64,000 nt of DNA, taken from positions 1-64,000 of the forward strand of contig NZ_BATQ01000008.1 of assembly GCF_000739635.1 (NCBI RefSeq). Direction: 5' to 3'. How positions within the stretch are numbered: the first letter of the stretch is position 1; every line of letters begins with the position of its first letter. Positions 1-7,974 of the stretch are shown here, piece after piece. The DNA comes from Verrucomicrobium sp. BvORR034 (GTDB lineage Bacteria > Verrucomicrobiota > Verrucomicrobiia > Verrucomicrobiales > Verrucomicrobiaceae). The notes beneath the pieces are model-generated. The model saw only the letters and a program-made list of their open reading frames with translations. It ran no database searches and was not told where the DNA came from. Position numbers and translations under genes: made by a program.

Positions 1-20
1 GATCCAGCGCGTGACCTGTT

Positions 21-85
21 GTAGGGCGAGCGCTCCGCTTGCCGCGTATGTCTCCTGATGTGGCAACCGGAGCGGTCGCCCTACA
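21..85. repeat. REP-like inverted repeat (family A)
   Basis: Imperfect inverted repeat. The left arm begins GTAGGGCGAGCGCTCCGCTT and the right arm ends AGCGGTCGCCCTAC, with about 20 nt between. The same arms recur near 7661-7724, 23745-23890, 25806-25880, 25959-25981, 63318-63353 and 63708-63773. The last copy also shares the flanking words 'cagcg(t/c)gtgacctg'. It resembles bacterial REP/BIME elements, and no RAYT transposase is visible in the window. It lies just downstream of the leftward gene ending at 151, so it could also act at the 3' end of that transcript. Confidence 0.75.
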
Positions 86-150
86 CCCCAGGTTTTTTTG
101 ACAGCGCGGGAGAGAGGCAGCCTCATGGGGCGCTTGCACCGGACCTGGAC

Positions 151-933
151 CTAAAAATCCGTGTCCGCCTTCTTCAAATCCAGCTCCTTGATCCACGTAT
201 TCCGATATCTCACATCGTGCCCTTCGCACTGGAGCTTCAACCCCTGTGGGGTGTCTGTGATGCCGAAGCCGTTGTTGTTTCCTCCGTCCACCCCGGAGTT
301 GGGGCCGCCCCAGACCTTGCTGATGGCCACGTTCTTGTGCACCTTTTTCCCGTTGAAATACATCGTGACCAGCGGCTTCTCCACCAGCTTGCCGTCCACG
401 AACCGGGCCGCGCGGAAGACGATGTCGTAGCTGTTCCACTTGCCCACGCCGAGGTAGGCTTCATAGGGCGATTCGGTCTCATTGATCACCGCCCCCATGC
501 CGTGCTTGGTCTTGTCCCCGTCCAGCACCTGGATTTCGTAGCGGTTCTGCAGATACACCCCGCTGTTGCCGCCGGGTTTGGCGATGTAGAACTCGATGTG
601 CAGACGGAAGTCGCGGTACGGCTTCTTCGTCACAATGTCTGCCGCGCCGTACTTTCCTTTGTCCGCCGCCCGGTCATCGGTCATGATGGCGGTGCCGCCG
701 TCCACCGGGTCTTCCACGGCCTTCCACTTGATGGGCAGGGCGGAGGCGAAGCGGGGCCCCTCCCAGTAGGTCCATTTGTCATCCAGCATCTGGCGGGATC
801 CGTCCAGGATGACCTCCGCACCCTCTTCGGGCTTGGCACCCGCACCCAGATGGGGAGCCGGGCTTTGAGAGAAGGCGGCAGTGGCGAGCGCCAGGGGCAG
901 CAGGCAGGAGAGGAGGGTGCGTTTGCGTTTCAT
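151..933 (-). CDS. Secreted DUF1080 (3-keto-disaccharide hydrolase-like) protein
   Basis: 260 aa. The ATG at 933 is chosen because it is followed directly by a signal peptide (MKRKRT, hydrophobic core LLSCLLPLALATAAF, cleavage near AFSQS). The body carries the DUF1080 beta-jelly-roll hallmarks: FYIAKPGGNSGVYLQNRYEI near residue 120, a 'GAVINETESPYEAYLGVGKWN' region and a C-terminal 'HDVRYRNTWIKEL' strand. DUF1080 proteins are abundant in Verrucomicrobia and Planctomycetes. They are linked to sugar breakdown, with a 3-keto-glycoside hydrolase activity shown for some members. The substrate cannot be read from the sequence. An upstream in-frame extension to 1116 exists but overlaps the divergent gene and lacks coding character. 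Confidence 0.85.
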   Translation of the reverse strand: MKRKRTLLSCLLPLALATAAFSQSPAPHLGAGAKPEEGAEVILDGSRQMLDDKWTYWEGPRFASALPIKWKAVEDPVDGGTAIMTDDRAADKGKYGAADIVTKKPYRDFRLHIEFYIAKPGGNSGVYLQNRYEIQVLDGDKTKHGMGAVINETESPYEAYLGVGKWNSYDIVFRAARFVDGKLVEKPLVTMYFNGKKVHKNVAISKVWGGPNSGVDGGNNNGFGITDTPQGLKLQCEGHDVRYRNTWIKELDLKKADTDF

Positions 934-1072
934 GAAGCGGAAAAATGCAAAAACTGTGCAGGCAGGGTTACTGACGTATCGCCGGTCTTCTTGCCCGCCA
1001 GTCCGTATTTGCGCATGACGGGTGCGTATCCATCCGCTAGCTGTGGGTTGGCGCAGGCCACTTCTCAGCTCC

Positions 1073-1612
1073 ATGTCATACCCCGCTTTTTTCTTTGATC
1101 GTGATGGTGTCGTCAATGTCTCGCCCGGTGCGGGCTATGTGCTGAGCTGGGAGGCGTTCCATTTTTCCGAGGGCATCATCGAGGCTCTCGCCCGACTCAA
1201 GGCGGCCGGATTCAAACTCGTCGTCGTGACCAGCCAGCAAGGAGTCGGCAAAGGCCTCATGACCCAGGCCACGCTCGATGACATTCACGCCCGCATGCAG
1301 GCTGCCCTGGAGCCGCATGGGGCCGCGTTTGACGCCATCTATGCCTGCACTTGCCTCTCCAGCGATCCCGACTGCACCTGTCGCAAGCCCTCTCCAGAGA
1401 TGATTGAGCAGGCGGCAGCGGCCCATGATCTGGACCTCAACCGCTCTTGGTTGATCGGCGATCACGACCGCGACATTCAGATGGCGGTGAACGCTGGGGT
1501 GCCTTGCACGATCCGAGTCCTAGGCGAAAAGGAGGCCACGGTCGCAGCTTCGCACACGCTGCAGAGCGTATCGGAGCTGCCAGCCTTGCTGGAGCGCGTC
1601 CTCCCCGCCTGA
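1073..1612 (+). CDS. gmhB: HAD-IIIA phosphatase, GmhB-like (heptose 1,7-bisphosphate phosphatase)
   Basis: 179 aa. HAD motif I is FFFDRDGVVN near residues 6-15, motif II VVVTSQQG near 63-70, and the C-terminal acidic motif is LIGDHDRDIQMA. Between them lie two Cys-x-Cys pairs (CTC...CTCRKP) matching the structural zinc loop of GmhB and histidinol-phosphatase-type HAD-IIIA enzymes. In LPS heptose synthesis GmhB removes the 1-phosphate of D-glycero-D-manno-heptose 1,7-bisphosphate. No other heptose genes are nearby, so the assignment rests on motifs alone. The ATG at 1073 is preferred over an upstream alternative because MSYPAFFFDRDG is the family's normal N-terminus. Confidence 0.82.
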   Translation: MSYPAFFFDRDGVVNVSPGAGYVLSWEAFHFSEGIIEALARLKAAGFKLVVVTSQQGVGKGLMTQATLDDIHARMQAALEPHGAAFDAIYACTCLSSDPDCTCRKPSPEMIEQAAAAHDLDLNRSWLIGDHDRDIQMAVNAGVPCTIRVLGEKEATVAASHTLQSVSELPALLERVLPA

Positions 1613-1643
1613 TCCGATCCGTCATTGTCATCTCCCCCCCTCC

Positions 1644-2231
1644 ATGACTCTCCATCGCGCTTTGTTCCTCCTCGCACCCCTGGCGTTCGGTCTCGGGCTT
1701 CTATCCTCTTGTTCCTCCGCACCCACCCGGGCCTTCTACGTGCTCACGGCGGATGGTCCCGCGCCCTCTGGCAGTGGCGTGGGCATTGGCGTCGGGCCCG
1801 TGGCTCTGGCAGGGTACCTGGACCGGCCCAATCTTGTGATGCAGGAAAACGGCACCCGCATCGCCGTGGCGGAGTCTCATCGCTGGGCCGGCAAGCTGGA
1901 GGACAACTTCGCCCGCGTCCTAGCCACCAATCTGGGGCGTCAGCTCAAGACAGGCAATCTCCGCACCTATCCGTGGGAGACGGATGAAGGGCTCAAGTAC
2001 CAGATCTCCGTGGATCTCACCCACCTGCACGGCACCTCAGAGGGAGATGCCGTCCTGGAAGCCACCTGGCGGGTCTATTCCCTCCCAGACCGCAAGCTCA
2101 TCGCCACCCGCTCCTGGTCCGGCACCGAGGCCCTCAGCAAAGACGGCTACGATGAACTGGTGGCGGCAGAGAGTCGCCTGATTGCGCGATTCGCCGCAGA
2201 GGTGGGGAGGACGTTAGGCGCTAAACGTTAG
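1644..2231 (+). CDS. ABC-type transport auxiliary lipoprotein (PqiC/DUF330-like)
   Basis: 195 aa. A lipoprotein signal peptide ends in the lipobox LLSSC (Cys about residue 23), and mature start CSSAPTRAFYVL fits the PqiC/DUF330 family ('...YYxL...' just after the lipidated Cys). The 'VGIGVGPVALAGYLDRPNLV' region matches the conserved 'ixvgpvxlpxyLdrpqiv' stretch. In characterised relatives this outer-membrane lipoprotein partners with MCE-domain proteins in lipid transport between membranes. No MCE or permease gene is in the window, so it is either an orphan or its partners are elsewhere. The stop TAG (2229-2231) lies inside the left arm of the inverted repeat at 2227-2319. Confidence 0.75.
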   Translation: MTLHRALFLLAPLAFGLGLLSSCSSAPTRAFYVLTADGPAPSGSGVGIGVGPVALAGYLDRPNLVMQENGTRIAVAESHRWAGKLEDNFARVLATNLGRQLKTGNLRTYPWETDEGLKYQISVDLTHLHGTSEGDAVLEATWRVYSLPDRKLIATRSWSGTEALSKDGYDELVAAESRLIARFAAEVGRTLGAKR

Positions 2232-2319
2232 AAGTTAAGCGTTAAGAGTTATGGGTGATGAGCATTGCCCCGCTCAATCCCGCCTCATAACCCTTCACTC
2301 ATAACATCTAACTCCTAAC
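2227..2319. repeat. Heptad-phased inverted repeat between convergent genes
   Basis: Two 36-nt arms (2227-2262 and 2284-2319) flank 21 nt. Both arms, read inwards, are built on a GTTANNN 7-bp periodicity and agree at roughly 26 of 36 positions. The upstream gene's stop TAG (2229-2231) and the convergent rpiB stop (TAG, complement of 2315-2317) are both supplied by the terminal GTTAG of each arm. The hairpin would be symmetrical for transcription from either side, so a bidirectional terminator role is plausible. Inferred from sequence only. Confidence 0.8.
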
Positions 2320-2749
2320 CTTTCCCCTCGATCGCCTGCACCCGGGCCAGATGCCGGCCGGCGGTGAACTCAGTCTCCAGCCAGATCTTCACGATCTCGA
2401 TCGTCAGTTCCGGGGAGATGGTGCGCTCGCCGATGGCGAGGACGTTGGCGTCATTGTGTTCGCGGGCCCAGCGGGCGGTGTCGTGGCTCCAGCAGAGGGA
2501 GCAGCGCACGCCGCGCACCTTGTTGGCCACGATGGCCTCTCCGTTGCCGGAACCGCCCAGCACGATCCCACGGTCAGCCTCCCCCCTGGCCACCGCCTCG
2601 GCGGCCGGTCGCACGTAGGTGGGGTAGTCCACCGGATCGGCACTATAAGTACCGAAGTCCAGCACCTCATGCCCCAGGGATTGGAGGAAGGTCTTGATCT
2701 TCTCTTTGTAAGCGAATCCGGCGTGGTCAGAGCCAATGGAAATCTTCAT
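2315..2749 (-). CDS. rpiB: Ribose-5-phosphate isomerase B
   Basis: 144 aa, normal length for RpiB (LacAB_rpiB family). It interconverts ribose-5-phosphate and ribulose-5-phosphate in the pentose phosphate pathway. Asp8-His9 are in the ISIGSDHAG start motif, GGSGNGEAIVANK spans 65-77 and WAREHNDANVLAIG follows. The Cys of E. coli-type RpiB (in CGTG) is replaced by Gly65, while Glu71 is present. This is the arrangement of the mycobacterial subtype, in which a Glu serves as the catalytic base. Start ATG at 2749. It is convergent with the upstream lipoprotein gene and divergent from hisG. Confidence 0.93.
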   Translation of the reverse strand: MKISIGSDHAGFAYKEKIKTFLQSLGHEVLDFGTYSADPVDYPTYVRPAAEAVARGEADRGIVLGGSGNGEAIVANKVRGVRCSLCWSHDTARWAREHNDANVLAIGERTISPELTIEIVKIWLETEFTAGRHLARVQAIEGKG

Positions 2750-3095
2750 GGGGAGGGGAGAAAAGGGGGAAGGAGTTGGGGGCTATTTATCATAGCATGC
2801 GCACGATGCCCGGCAAAAAACACTGCTGTGGTAGGAGGAAGGGTTTTCTGAACGTCCGTCCCGCGTGCGGGACAGAACTCCAACCCTCTTCGTTCCTTGC
2901 AGGGCTCGAGTTCGCGTATGTGCGGATCGGTTCATTTTTACCGACCCTAATCCGCTCCTGAACCCCCTCTGTGTTCTCTGTGGTTTTACCTTCTCTTACG
3001 CCACCTCACTGACCCCTCTCCACCCTTGATTGAAATTTCCATTCGCCAAGCTGCCCCCCCTGTGTATCCTCTCCGCCCTTTTGCAAAATCGCACC
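2750..3095. other. Intergenic region between divergent rpiB and hisG
   Basis: 346 nt without a credible gene, which should hold both promoters. A perfect 7-bp hairpin (GTCCCGC / GCGGGAC, 2-nt loop) lies at 2858-2873. A 'CTCTGTGTTCTCTGTGG' word sits at about 2967-2986. It belongs to the (A)CCACAGAG-type low-complexity words that recur near 21684, 21845, 31928 and 52782. I see no confident -35/-10 pair. Confidence 0.5.
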
Positions 3096-3983
3096 ATGGC
3101 GGAAGCCCCGAAAAACATCCTCCGAATCGGTCTGCCCAAAGGCAGCCTGCAGGATCCGACGCTTGATCTTTTTAAGCGATCGGGCTTCAACATCATCGTC
3201 AACTCGCGGTCCTACCGGCCCACCGTGGATGACGCCGAGCTGGAGATCCGCCTGCTGCGCGCCCAGGAAATTGGCCGCTATGTGGACCATGGGTTCCTGG
3301 ACTGCGGCATCACCGGCCGCGACTGGATCGCTGAGAACCAGGCGGACATCGAGGTCATCACCGACCTGCGCTACAGCAAGGCCACCTCCCTGCCCACCCG
3401 CTGGGTGCTTGTGGTGCCTGAGGACTCCCCGATCAAGAGCGTCAAGGATCTGGAAGGCAAGCGCATCTCCACCGAGGCCGTGGGCCTGACCAAGACCTAT
3501 CTGGAAAAGAACGGCGTCAACGCCGAGGTGGAATTCAGCTGGGGTGCCACCGAGGTGAAAGTGCCTGAGCTGGTGGACGCCATCGTGGACATCACGGAGA
3601 CCGGCTCCTCCCTCCGCGCGAACAAGTTGCGCATCGTGGACACGCTCATGGAGAGCTATCCGCAGTTCGTCTCCAGCAAGAACGCGTACGTCGATCCCTG
3701 GAAGCGGGAGAAGATGCAGCGTCTCGCCCTGCTCCTGAACGGCGCCCTTGAGGCCCGCTACAAGGTGGGCATCAAGATGAACCTGCCGGACCACAAGCTG
3801 GAAAACCTGCTGCACGCACTGCCTTCCCTGCGTCGTCCGACCATTTCCAACCTGGCCGGTGGCGGCTGGGTCGCGGTGGAAACGATCATTGACGAATCCG
3901 TCGTTCGTGAGATGATACCCGCCCTCAAAGCCTTGGGTGCTGAGGGAATCATTGAGTATCCATTGAACAAAGTCGTCCACTGA
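3096..3983 (+). CDS. hisG: ATP phosphoribosyltransferase, long form
   Basis: 295 aa, the length of HisG(L), which carries its own C-terminal ACT-like regulatory domain and does not need HisZ. It catalyses the first step of histidine synthesis (ATP + PRPP). Visible hallmarks are [11 protein letters not shown] near the N-terminus, [10 protein letters not shown] near 75-84, the PRPP-binding region [17 protein letters not shown] near 155-171 and a C-terminal domain with [18 protein letters not shown]. The ATG at 3096 is chosen because [16 protein letters not shown] fits the family N-terminus. Stand-alone: no other his genes are adjacent. Confidence 0.95.
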   Translation: MAEAPKNILRIGLPKGSLQDPTLDLFKRSGFNIIVNSRSYRPTVDDAELEIRLLRAQEIGRYVDHGFLDCGITGRDWIAENQADIEVITDLRYSKATSLPTRWVLVVPEDSPIKSVKDLEGKRISTEAVGLTKTYLEKNGVNAEVEFSWGATEVKVPELVDAIVDITETGSSLRANKLRIVDTLMESYPQFVSSKNAYVDPWKREKMQRLALLLNGALEARYKVGIKMNLPDHKLENLLHALPSLRRPTISNLAGGGWVAVETIIDESVVREMIPALKALGAEGIIEYPLNKVVH

Positions 3984-4036
3984 CCGCTTTTTTTAAGACC
4001 AGACTCTACTCCAACTAAAACCAAAAACATACAGAC

Positions 4037-4141
4037 ATGGGCTCGCTCAAGAAGCGTCGTAAGACGAAGATCAACAAACACAAGCGTAAGAAGCGCATGA
4101 AGGCCAACCGCCACAAGAAGCGCTTGCGTTACAAGAGCTAG
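4037..4141 (+). CDS. Tiny basic ribosomal-type protein (AURKAIP1/COX24 C-terminal domain)
   Basis: 34 aa, starting MGSLKKRRKTKINKHKRKKR and ending RLRYKS. About half of the residues are Lys or Arg. The 'GSxKKRRKxKxxKHKxxKRxKxNRHKKR' pattern is that of the short bacterial COX24/AURKAIP1-domain proteins. These are related to mitochondrial small-subunit protein mS38 and resemble actinobacterial bS22. The likely role is binding to the small ribosomal subunit; this is inferred from family resemblance. The start ATG follows an A-rich leader and the gene lies 53 nt after hisG, so co-transcription is possible. Its length makes it easy to miss. Confidence 0.82.
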   Translation: MGSLKKRRKTKINKHKRKKRMKANRHKKRLRYKS

Positions 4142-4210
4142 AGCCCGCAGGGAGGTGCGCCCAGGCCGCCTTCCGCTGCCCGTTCGTTTCTTTATCTCAG
4201 TTTGTCCTGC

Positions 4211-4241
4211 AAAGCGTCGGTGCCCAGTGCATCGACGCTTT
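4211..4241 (+). terminator. Candidate hairpin downstream of the small basic protein gene
   Basis: Perfect 9-bp inverted repeat AAAGCGTCG / CGACGCTTT with a 13-nt loop, 70 nt after the stop codon at 4141. No U-tract follows, so an intrinsic terminator is only possible. A second short inverted repeat (TTTCCAA / TTGGAAA) follows at about 4248-4267. Confidence 0.4.
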
Positions 4242-4266
4242 CGGTGTTTCCAAGAGGAGCTTTGGA

Positions 4267-4350
4267 AATTAGGAATGATGAATTAGGAATTATGAATGAG
4301 GCTTCCAAAGCCCCTTCCTTGTGGAGCTAGGCAATTCATTCCTAATTTTT
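4267..4350. repeat. AATTAGG-type heptad array with partial inverted copy
   Basis: Five 7-bp units in phase from 4267 to 4301 (AATTAGG, AATGATG, AATTAGG, AATTATG, AATGAGG). A shorter reverse-complement copy lies at about 4332-4350 (CAATTCATTCCTAATTTTT). The same unit family is found at 21720-21832, 31836-31870 and 48718-48766. It lies immediately upstream of the acetyltransferase start at 4356. Confidence 0.7.
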
Positions 4351-4355
4351 GCTCT

Positions 4356-4952
4356 GTGTCTCTTTCCCCTGACGCCCCCTCCCTCCGTCTTGCCTGTGCC
4401 GAGGATGCTCCGGTTTTGGGAGAGCTGATCGAGCTCTCGGTGAACACCCTGCAAGCGGCCCAGTACACGGAGGCGCAGCGGCAGGCGGCGCTGGGGCCGG
4501 TGTTTGGGGTGGATCGGCAGTTGATCGATGACGGCACCTATTTTGTGATCGAAACCGCCGACGCAGAAATTGTGGCTTGCGGAGGCTGGAGTCGGAGGAG
4601 GGCTCTTTTTGGTGGGAGCACGGATCGCTCCGCTGCAGCGGGTGATGAGTCGCTGCTGGATCCTGCCAGGGAAGCGGCGCGCGTTCGGGCGTTCTTTGTG
4701 CACCCCCAGTGGGCCCGGCGTGGCTTGGGGCGACGTTTGCTTGAGGCGTGTGAAGCGGCCGCGCTGGCACAAGGTTTCCAGCGGGCCGACTTGGTCGCCA
4801 CCCTGGCCGGGGAGCCTCTCTATGCCGCTGGCGGTTATGAGGTGGTGGAGCGGTCAGAAATCCCTCTGGGGAACGATTTGACCCTGCCTGTGGTCAAAAT
4901 GACCCGGGGGCTCGCACATTCCCTGCTCGTAACGGATAGCAACTCCCGCTAG
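4356..4952 (+). CDS. GNAT-family N-acetyltransferase
   Basis: About 198 aa from the GTG at 4356 (first residues VSLSPDAPSLRLACAEDAP). This start is preferred to the in-frame ATG at 4296 because the upstream stretch is the AT-rich repeat at 4267-4350. The acetyl-CoA-binding motif A is VRAFFVHPQWARRGLGRRLL, with the R/Q-x-x-G-x-G/A type loop (RRGLGRR). Motif B is seen as PLYAAGGYEVVER. Transfers an acetyl group from acetyl-CoA to an unidentified amine or amino group. A stop at 4952 leaves 21 nt to the next gene. Confidence 0.8.
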   Translation: MSLSPDAPSLRLACAEDAPVLGELIELSVNTLQAAQYTEAQRQAALGPVFGVDRQLIDDGTYFVIETADAEIVACGGWSRRRALFGGSTDRSAAAGDESLLDPAREAARVRAFFVHPQWARRGLGRRLLEACEAAALAQGFQRADLVATLAGEPLYAAGGYEVVERSEIPLGNDLTLPVVKMTRGLAHSLLVTDSNSR

Positions 4953-4973
4953 TGTCCGTGTTACATTACCGTC

Positions 4974-6764
4974 ATGAAGATGCATTCCGCGGTCAGATTC
5001 AGCATCAGCCTGGGGCTGATGGCTTCCGGATTGATCCCCGCCACCCTCGGTGCCGCCGTGCCGGCGCTGGCTGATCTTGACGCCAACGCGCCTGCGCAAC
5101 CGGGGCAGCAGCTGGCCGGAGCAGCCGAGCAGCACGCCATCGCATTGGCCCACTATCTGACAGCGCGGAATCTTGAAGCTTCGGGCAAGGTCCGCGATGC
5201 CCTGCCGCACTATTTGAGCTTCCTGAAAGGGGATGCGGGCGAGCCGGAACTCGTCGCGCACATCGCAGAGCTCACCTTGAATTTCCAGGGGGAAGAGGCC
5301 GCCGTGGCGCTCCTGGAGCAGGGGATCAAGGCCCACCCCAAGTCGCCCGAGCCCTCCGCCAATTTCATCCAGTTCTGCCTCACGCATGGCTCGGCAGAGA
5401 ACGGCCTGCTGGCGCGGGCGGCGAAGGTCGCGGAGCAGGCCCTGACCAGCTTCCCGCAGGATGCCGCAGCCTATGAGACGGCGGTGCGTCTCCACCTTAC
5501 CCAGGGGCGGCGCAATGAGGCCAGTGCTGTTCTGGAGCGGGCGTTGGCTCCTGACTTTGCCAAACCCTCGTCTGCCACCTTCTGGCTGCAGCTGGCCCGC
5601 ATGGCCCAGGAGGTGTGGCCTCTCGCCGACCAGGAACGTCGCGCCGATCATCTTGGCAAGGTGAATGCCTTCATCACGAAAGCCCGAGAGCAGGCCCAAG
5701 GTTCCCGCGATCCTGACGCGCTCATCCAAGTGGCGGACTATTACCTCTTCAGCAACCAGCTCGATCAGGCGGCAGCGATCTGCGAGGACATGGTGGCCCA
5801 TTCCAACAGCCTCGATGCCCGCAAGCGGCTGGTTCGGCTCTATGAAGCCTTGGAGCGGCCGGACGAATCGTTCAAAGCTCTTCAGGACCTCGTGGAGGCT
5901 TATCCCAGTGACGTGGAGCACCGCCGCTTGCTGGGTGCCCACCTCGTGCAGAAGCAGGAGATCGGCCCTGCGGCGGACCAGTTCGAGGCCGCCCTCCAAG
6001 CGGGCGGGGGCGACCTCAATGATTACCTGAACCTCTGCAAGCTGCTGCGTTTTGCCAACAATGCGGAGCGGTTCGAGAAGTTCACCCAGCGCGCCCAGCA
6101 GCTCTTCCCCGGAGAGCCCCGCATCACCTACCACCGGGCCATCGCGTTGACTCAGGGGGACAAGTATGCCGATGCGGCGAAGCTCTTTGAGCAGGCGTCC
6201 CGCCAGGCGGAGACCAATGCTGCGGAGCTCCTGGATGACCAGTTTCACTTCCACTGGGGCGTGGCGCTGGAGCGCAGCCACCAGTTCGACGCAGCTGCCC
6301 GTCAGTTTGAAAAGAGCATCACCCTGACGCCCGCGCACGATCCTCCCCGGGCCGCCAACACGATGAACTATCTGGGCTACATGTGGCTGGATCAGGGGCA
6401 GCATCTGGACAAGGCAGAGCAGCTCATTCGCAAGGCCAACGAGCTGGAACAGAACAATCCTGCCTTTGTGGACAGCCTGGGCTGGCTGCTCTTCAAGCGC
6501 GGCAAAGCCAAGGAAGCGCTTACGGAACTGCTTCGCGCTGAGCACCTCATGAAGGAGTTCTCGGACTCCGGAGCCGATGCGGAAATCCTCGACCACATCG
6601 CTCAGACCTATGAGCAGCTCGGCCAGACGGAGGACGCCAAGTCCTACTGGAAGCGGGTGCTGGAGTCTAAAACCGACGTCGAAGAAGTAAAAGCGAGGGC
6701 GCAAAAGGCCCTGGGGGTGACCCCGCCTCCACCTGCCAAGAGCGCCCCGACGGACAAGGAGTAG
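4974..6764 (+). CDS. Secreted/periplasmic TPR-repeat protein
   Basis: 596 aa. The N-terminal signal peptide (MKMHSAVRFSISLGLMAS..., Ala-rich cleavage region near residues 22-35) is followed by an almost entirely alpha-helical protein with many degenerate tetratricopeptide repeats. Clear units include 'DALPHYLSFLKGDAGEPEL', 'EAVALLEQGIKAHPKSPEP', 'FDAAARQFEKSITLTPAHDP' and 'EALTELLRAEHLMKEF'. The C-terminus ends PPPPAKSAPTDKE. TPR proteins act as protein-protein scaffolds and the partner is unknown. A large open frame on the opposite strand of this gene is a GC-rich shadow. The stop at 6762-6764 is followed at once by heptad repeats. Confidence 0.88.
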   Translation: MKMHSAVRFSISLGLMASGLIPATLGAAVPALADLDANAPAQPGQQLAGAAEQHAIALAHYLTARNLEASGKVRDALPHYLSFLKGDAGEPELVAHIAELTLNFQGEEAAVALLEQGIKAHPKSPEPSANFIQFCLTHGSAENGLLARAAKVAEQALTSFPQDAAAYETAVRLHLTQGRRNEASAVLERALAPDFAKPSSATFWLQLARMAQEVWPLADQERRADHLGKVNAFITKAREQAQGSRDPDALIQVADYYLFSNQLDQAAAICEDMVAHSNSLDARKRLVRLYEALERPDESFKALQDLVEAYPSDVEHRRLLGAHLVQKQEIGPAADQFEAALQAGGGDLNDYLNLCKLLRFANNAERFEKFTQRAQQLFPGEPRITYHRAIALTQGDKYADAAKLFEQASRQAETNAAELLDDQFHFHWGVALERSHQFDAAARQFEKSITLTPAHDPPRAANTMNYLGYMWLDQGQHLDKAEQLIRKANELEQNNPAFVDSLGWLLFKRGKAKEALTELLRAEHLMKEFSDSGADAEILDHIAQTYEQLGQTEDAKSYWKRVLESKTDVEEVKARAQKALGVTPPPPAKSAPTDKE

Positions 6765-6767
6765 TTC

Positions 6768-6890
6768 GGTAAGAGGTGAGAGGTAAAAAGGTAAGCGGTG
6801 ACCGGAACCGTGTGGCGCGCCATGCATGAACCCGGAGGTTTCGCCATGGTAACCCGGGCGGAGAAGGCTACCGCGGAGCGGAAGGCCCAT
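6768..6890. repeat. GGTAAGA-type heptads plus family D fragment
   Basis: 7-bp units (GGTAAGA, GGTGAGA, GGTAAAA, then AGGTAAGC and GGTGACC) at 6768-6805, 4 nt after the TPR gene stop. Each contains TAA or TGA. A downstream stretch (about 6826-6885: 'catgaacccggagg...taacccgg...ctaccgcgg') matches the element at 41882-42005. The 6765-7017 gap contains no gene. Confidence 0.6.
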
Positions 6891-7017
6891 AGCGGCCAAG
6901 CGCCGAGTGGATGAAATGCGTTCGCGCAAGGCAGCCCACCCAAGGGGGCTTCTGTCATTGTCCAAAATTTCCTGTACGACCGGTTTTCTTCCGTCGTAGC
7001 GTTGGATTGACATCCCC

Positions 7018-7503
7018 ATGAACTCGAGCCCGTCCCTCTCCTCATCTGCGACCCGCCTGGGTCGTCACTCCGTCTGTGTCATTGCTGGTGCCGCGTTGTC
7101 GGTTTTACTTCTGCCCGGCTGCAAGATCCCGGAGTTCTCCGCCCCTGAGAATTACGAGTGGCGGAACCACGGCTACGACTATGCGGCCGATGCCCGCAGC
7201 CTGAGCGACGAGAGATACTACGGAGGCGGTGGTCGAACCCAGTCCAAATCATCGCAGGGAAAGTCGGAGCACGGCAAGGCTGAGCGCAGTGGCTCGCGGT
7301 CTTCTGGCTCGGATTCGGGATCGAGCTCCAGCAGCAGTGACACTTCCTCCTCGTCGTCCTCATCTGATGCGGTCAGCAGCCGGGAAAGCAGCGGCGGTGG
7401 AAGCGACGACAAAGGGAGCAGCAGCGACAGCAAGAGCGACAACAGTTCCAACGACAAGGACAGCAGCCCCTCCGGTGGCATCGGAGGCAGGGAGCGCAAC
7501 TAG
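7018..7503 (+). CDS. Ser-rich lipoprotein, first of a tandem set of three
   Basis: 161 aa. Signal peptide with lipobox LLLPGC (Cys about residue 37). The mature protein starts CKIPEFSAPENYEWRNHGYDYAAD, then becomes low-complexity Ser/Asp/Lys/Gly (runs of S from about residue 95) and ends GGIGGRERN. The terminal G-G-x-x-G-R-E-R signature recurs in the next two lipoproteins (ends at 8493 and 9228). This indicates a shared family or shared handling of the C-terminus. The polyserine region could be a flexible tether in the periplasm or on the surface. No enzymatic domain is seen. Confidence 0.75.
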   Translation: MNSSPSLSSSATRLGRHSVCVIAGAALSVLLLPGCKIPEFSAPENYEWRNHGYDYAADARSLSDERYYGGGGRTQSKSSQGKSEHGKAERSGSRSSGSDSGSSSSSSDTSSSSSSSDAVSSRESSGGGSDDKGSSSDSKSDNSSNDKDSSPSGGIGGRERN

Positions 7504-7974
7504 TGCTCGCGCAGGGGGCCTGGTGAACTGTTTAGGGGGCGAAGTGAAAAAGTTGAGAGTGAAAAGTGCAGCCCAGCCGCCTTCTGGGACGCTTTGCCCG
7601 GACTGGGGCGGGCATGTCCCCGCTCCATTCACTGATTTGCGCGCCCAGGGTGTGAAGCTGTGGGGCGATCGCTCCGCTTGCTACGCGCATCCCTGACTGC
7701 GCGTAATCAGGGCGATCGCCCTACGGGACCCCAGTGAAAAGTGCAGTGCAGCAGTCTCACGGCTCGCAGGAGAGTTGGCGGTGTCAACGCCTCAAGAAGA
7801 TCAGCCGAAGCGGAGCAGTTCATCCGATACACGGGTAGGAAGTAGGCTGCCGTGCCTCCTTCAATCCTGCTCCACCATCCATCGCCGCCAGCGGCAGCCC
7901 ATGCAGAACTTTCTCCATTCTTTGAATGGACGAGCTGCCCGCTGCGTCAGAACATCCCGAGCCTCTATCATCTC
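7504..7974. other. Intergenic region with family A inverted repeat
   Basis: 471 nt without a credible gene. It contains AGTGAAA-type heptads (about 7541-7567 and again near 7733-7750). A family A REP-like element lies at about 7661-7724 (GGGGCGATCGCTCCGCTTGC ... GGGCGATCGCCCTAC). The promoter of the 7975 gene should lie in the last 100-200 nt; none can be called with confidence. Confidence 0.6.

Noticed and set aside
4854-7019. 721-codon open frame on the minus strand opposite the TPR gene
   Set aside because: Arg/His/Gly/Leu-rich, no family features; the plus-strand TPR repeats and signal peptide explain the DNA.
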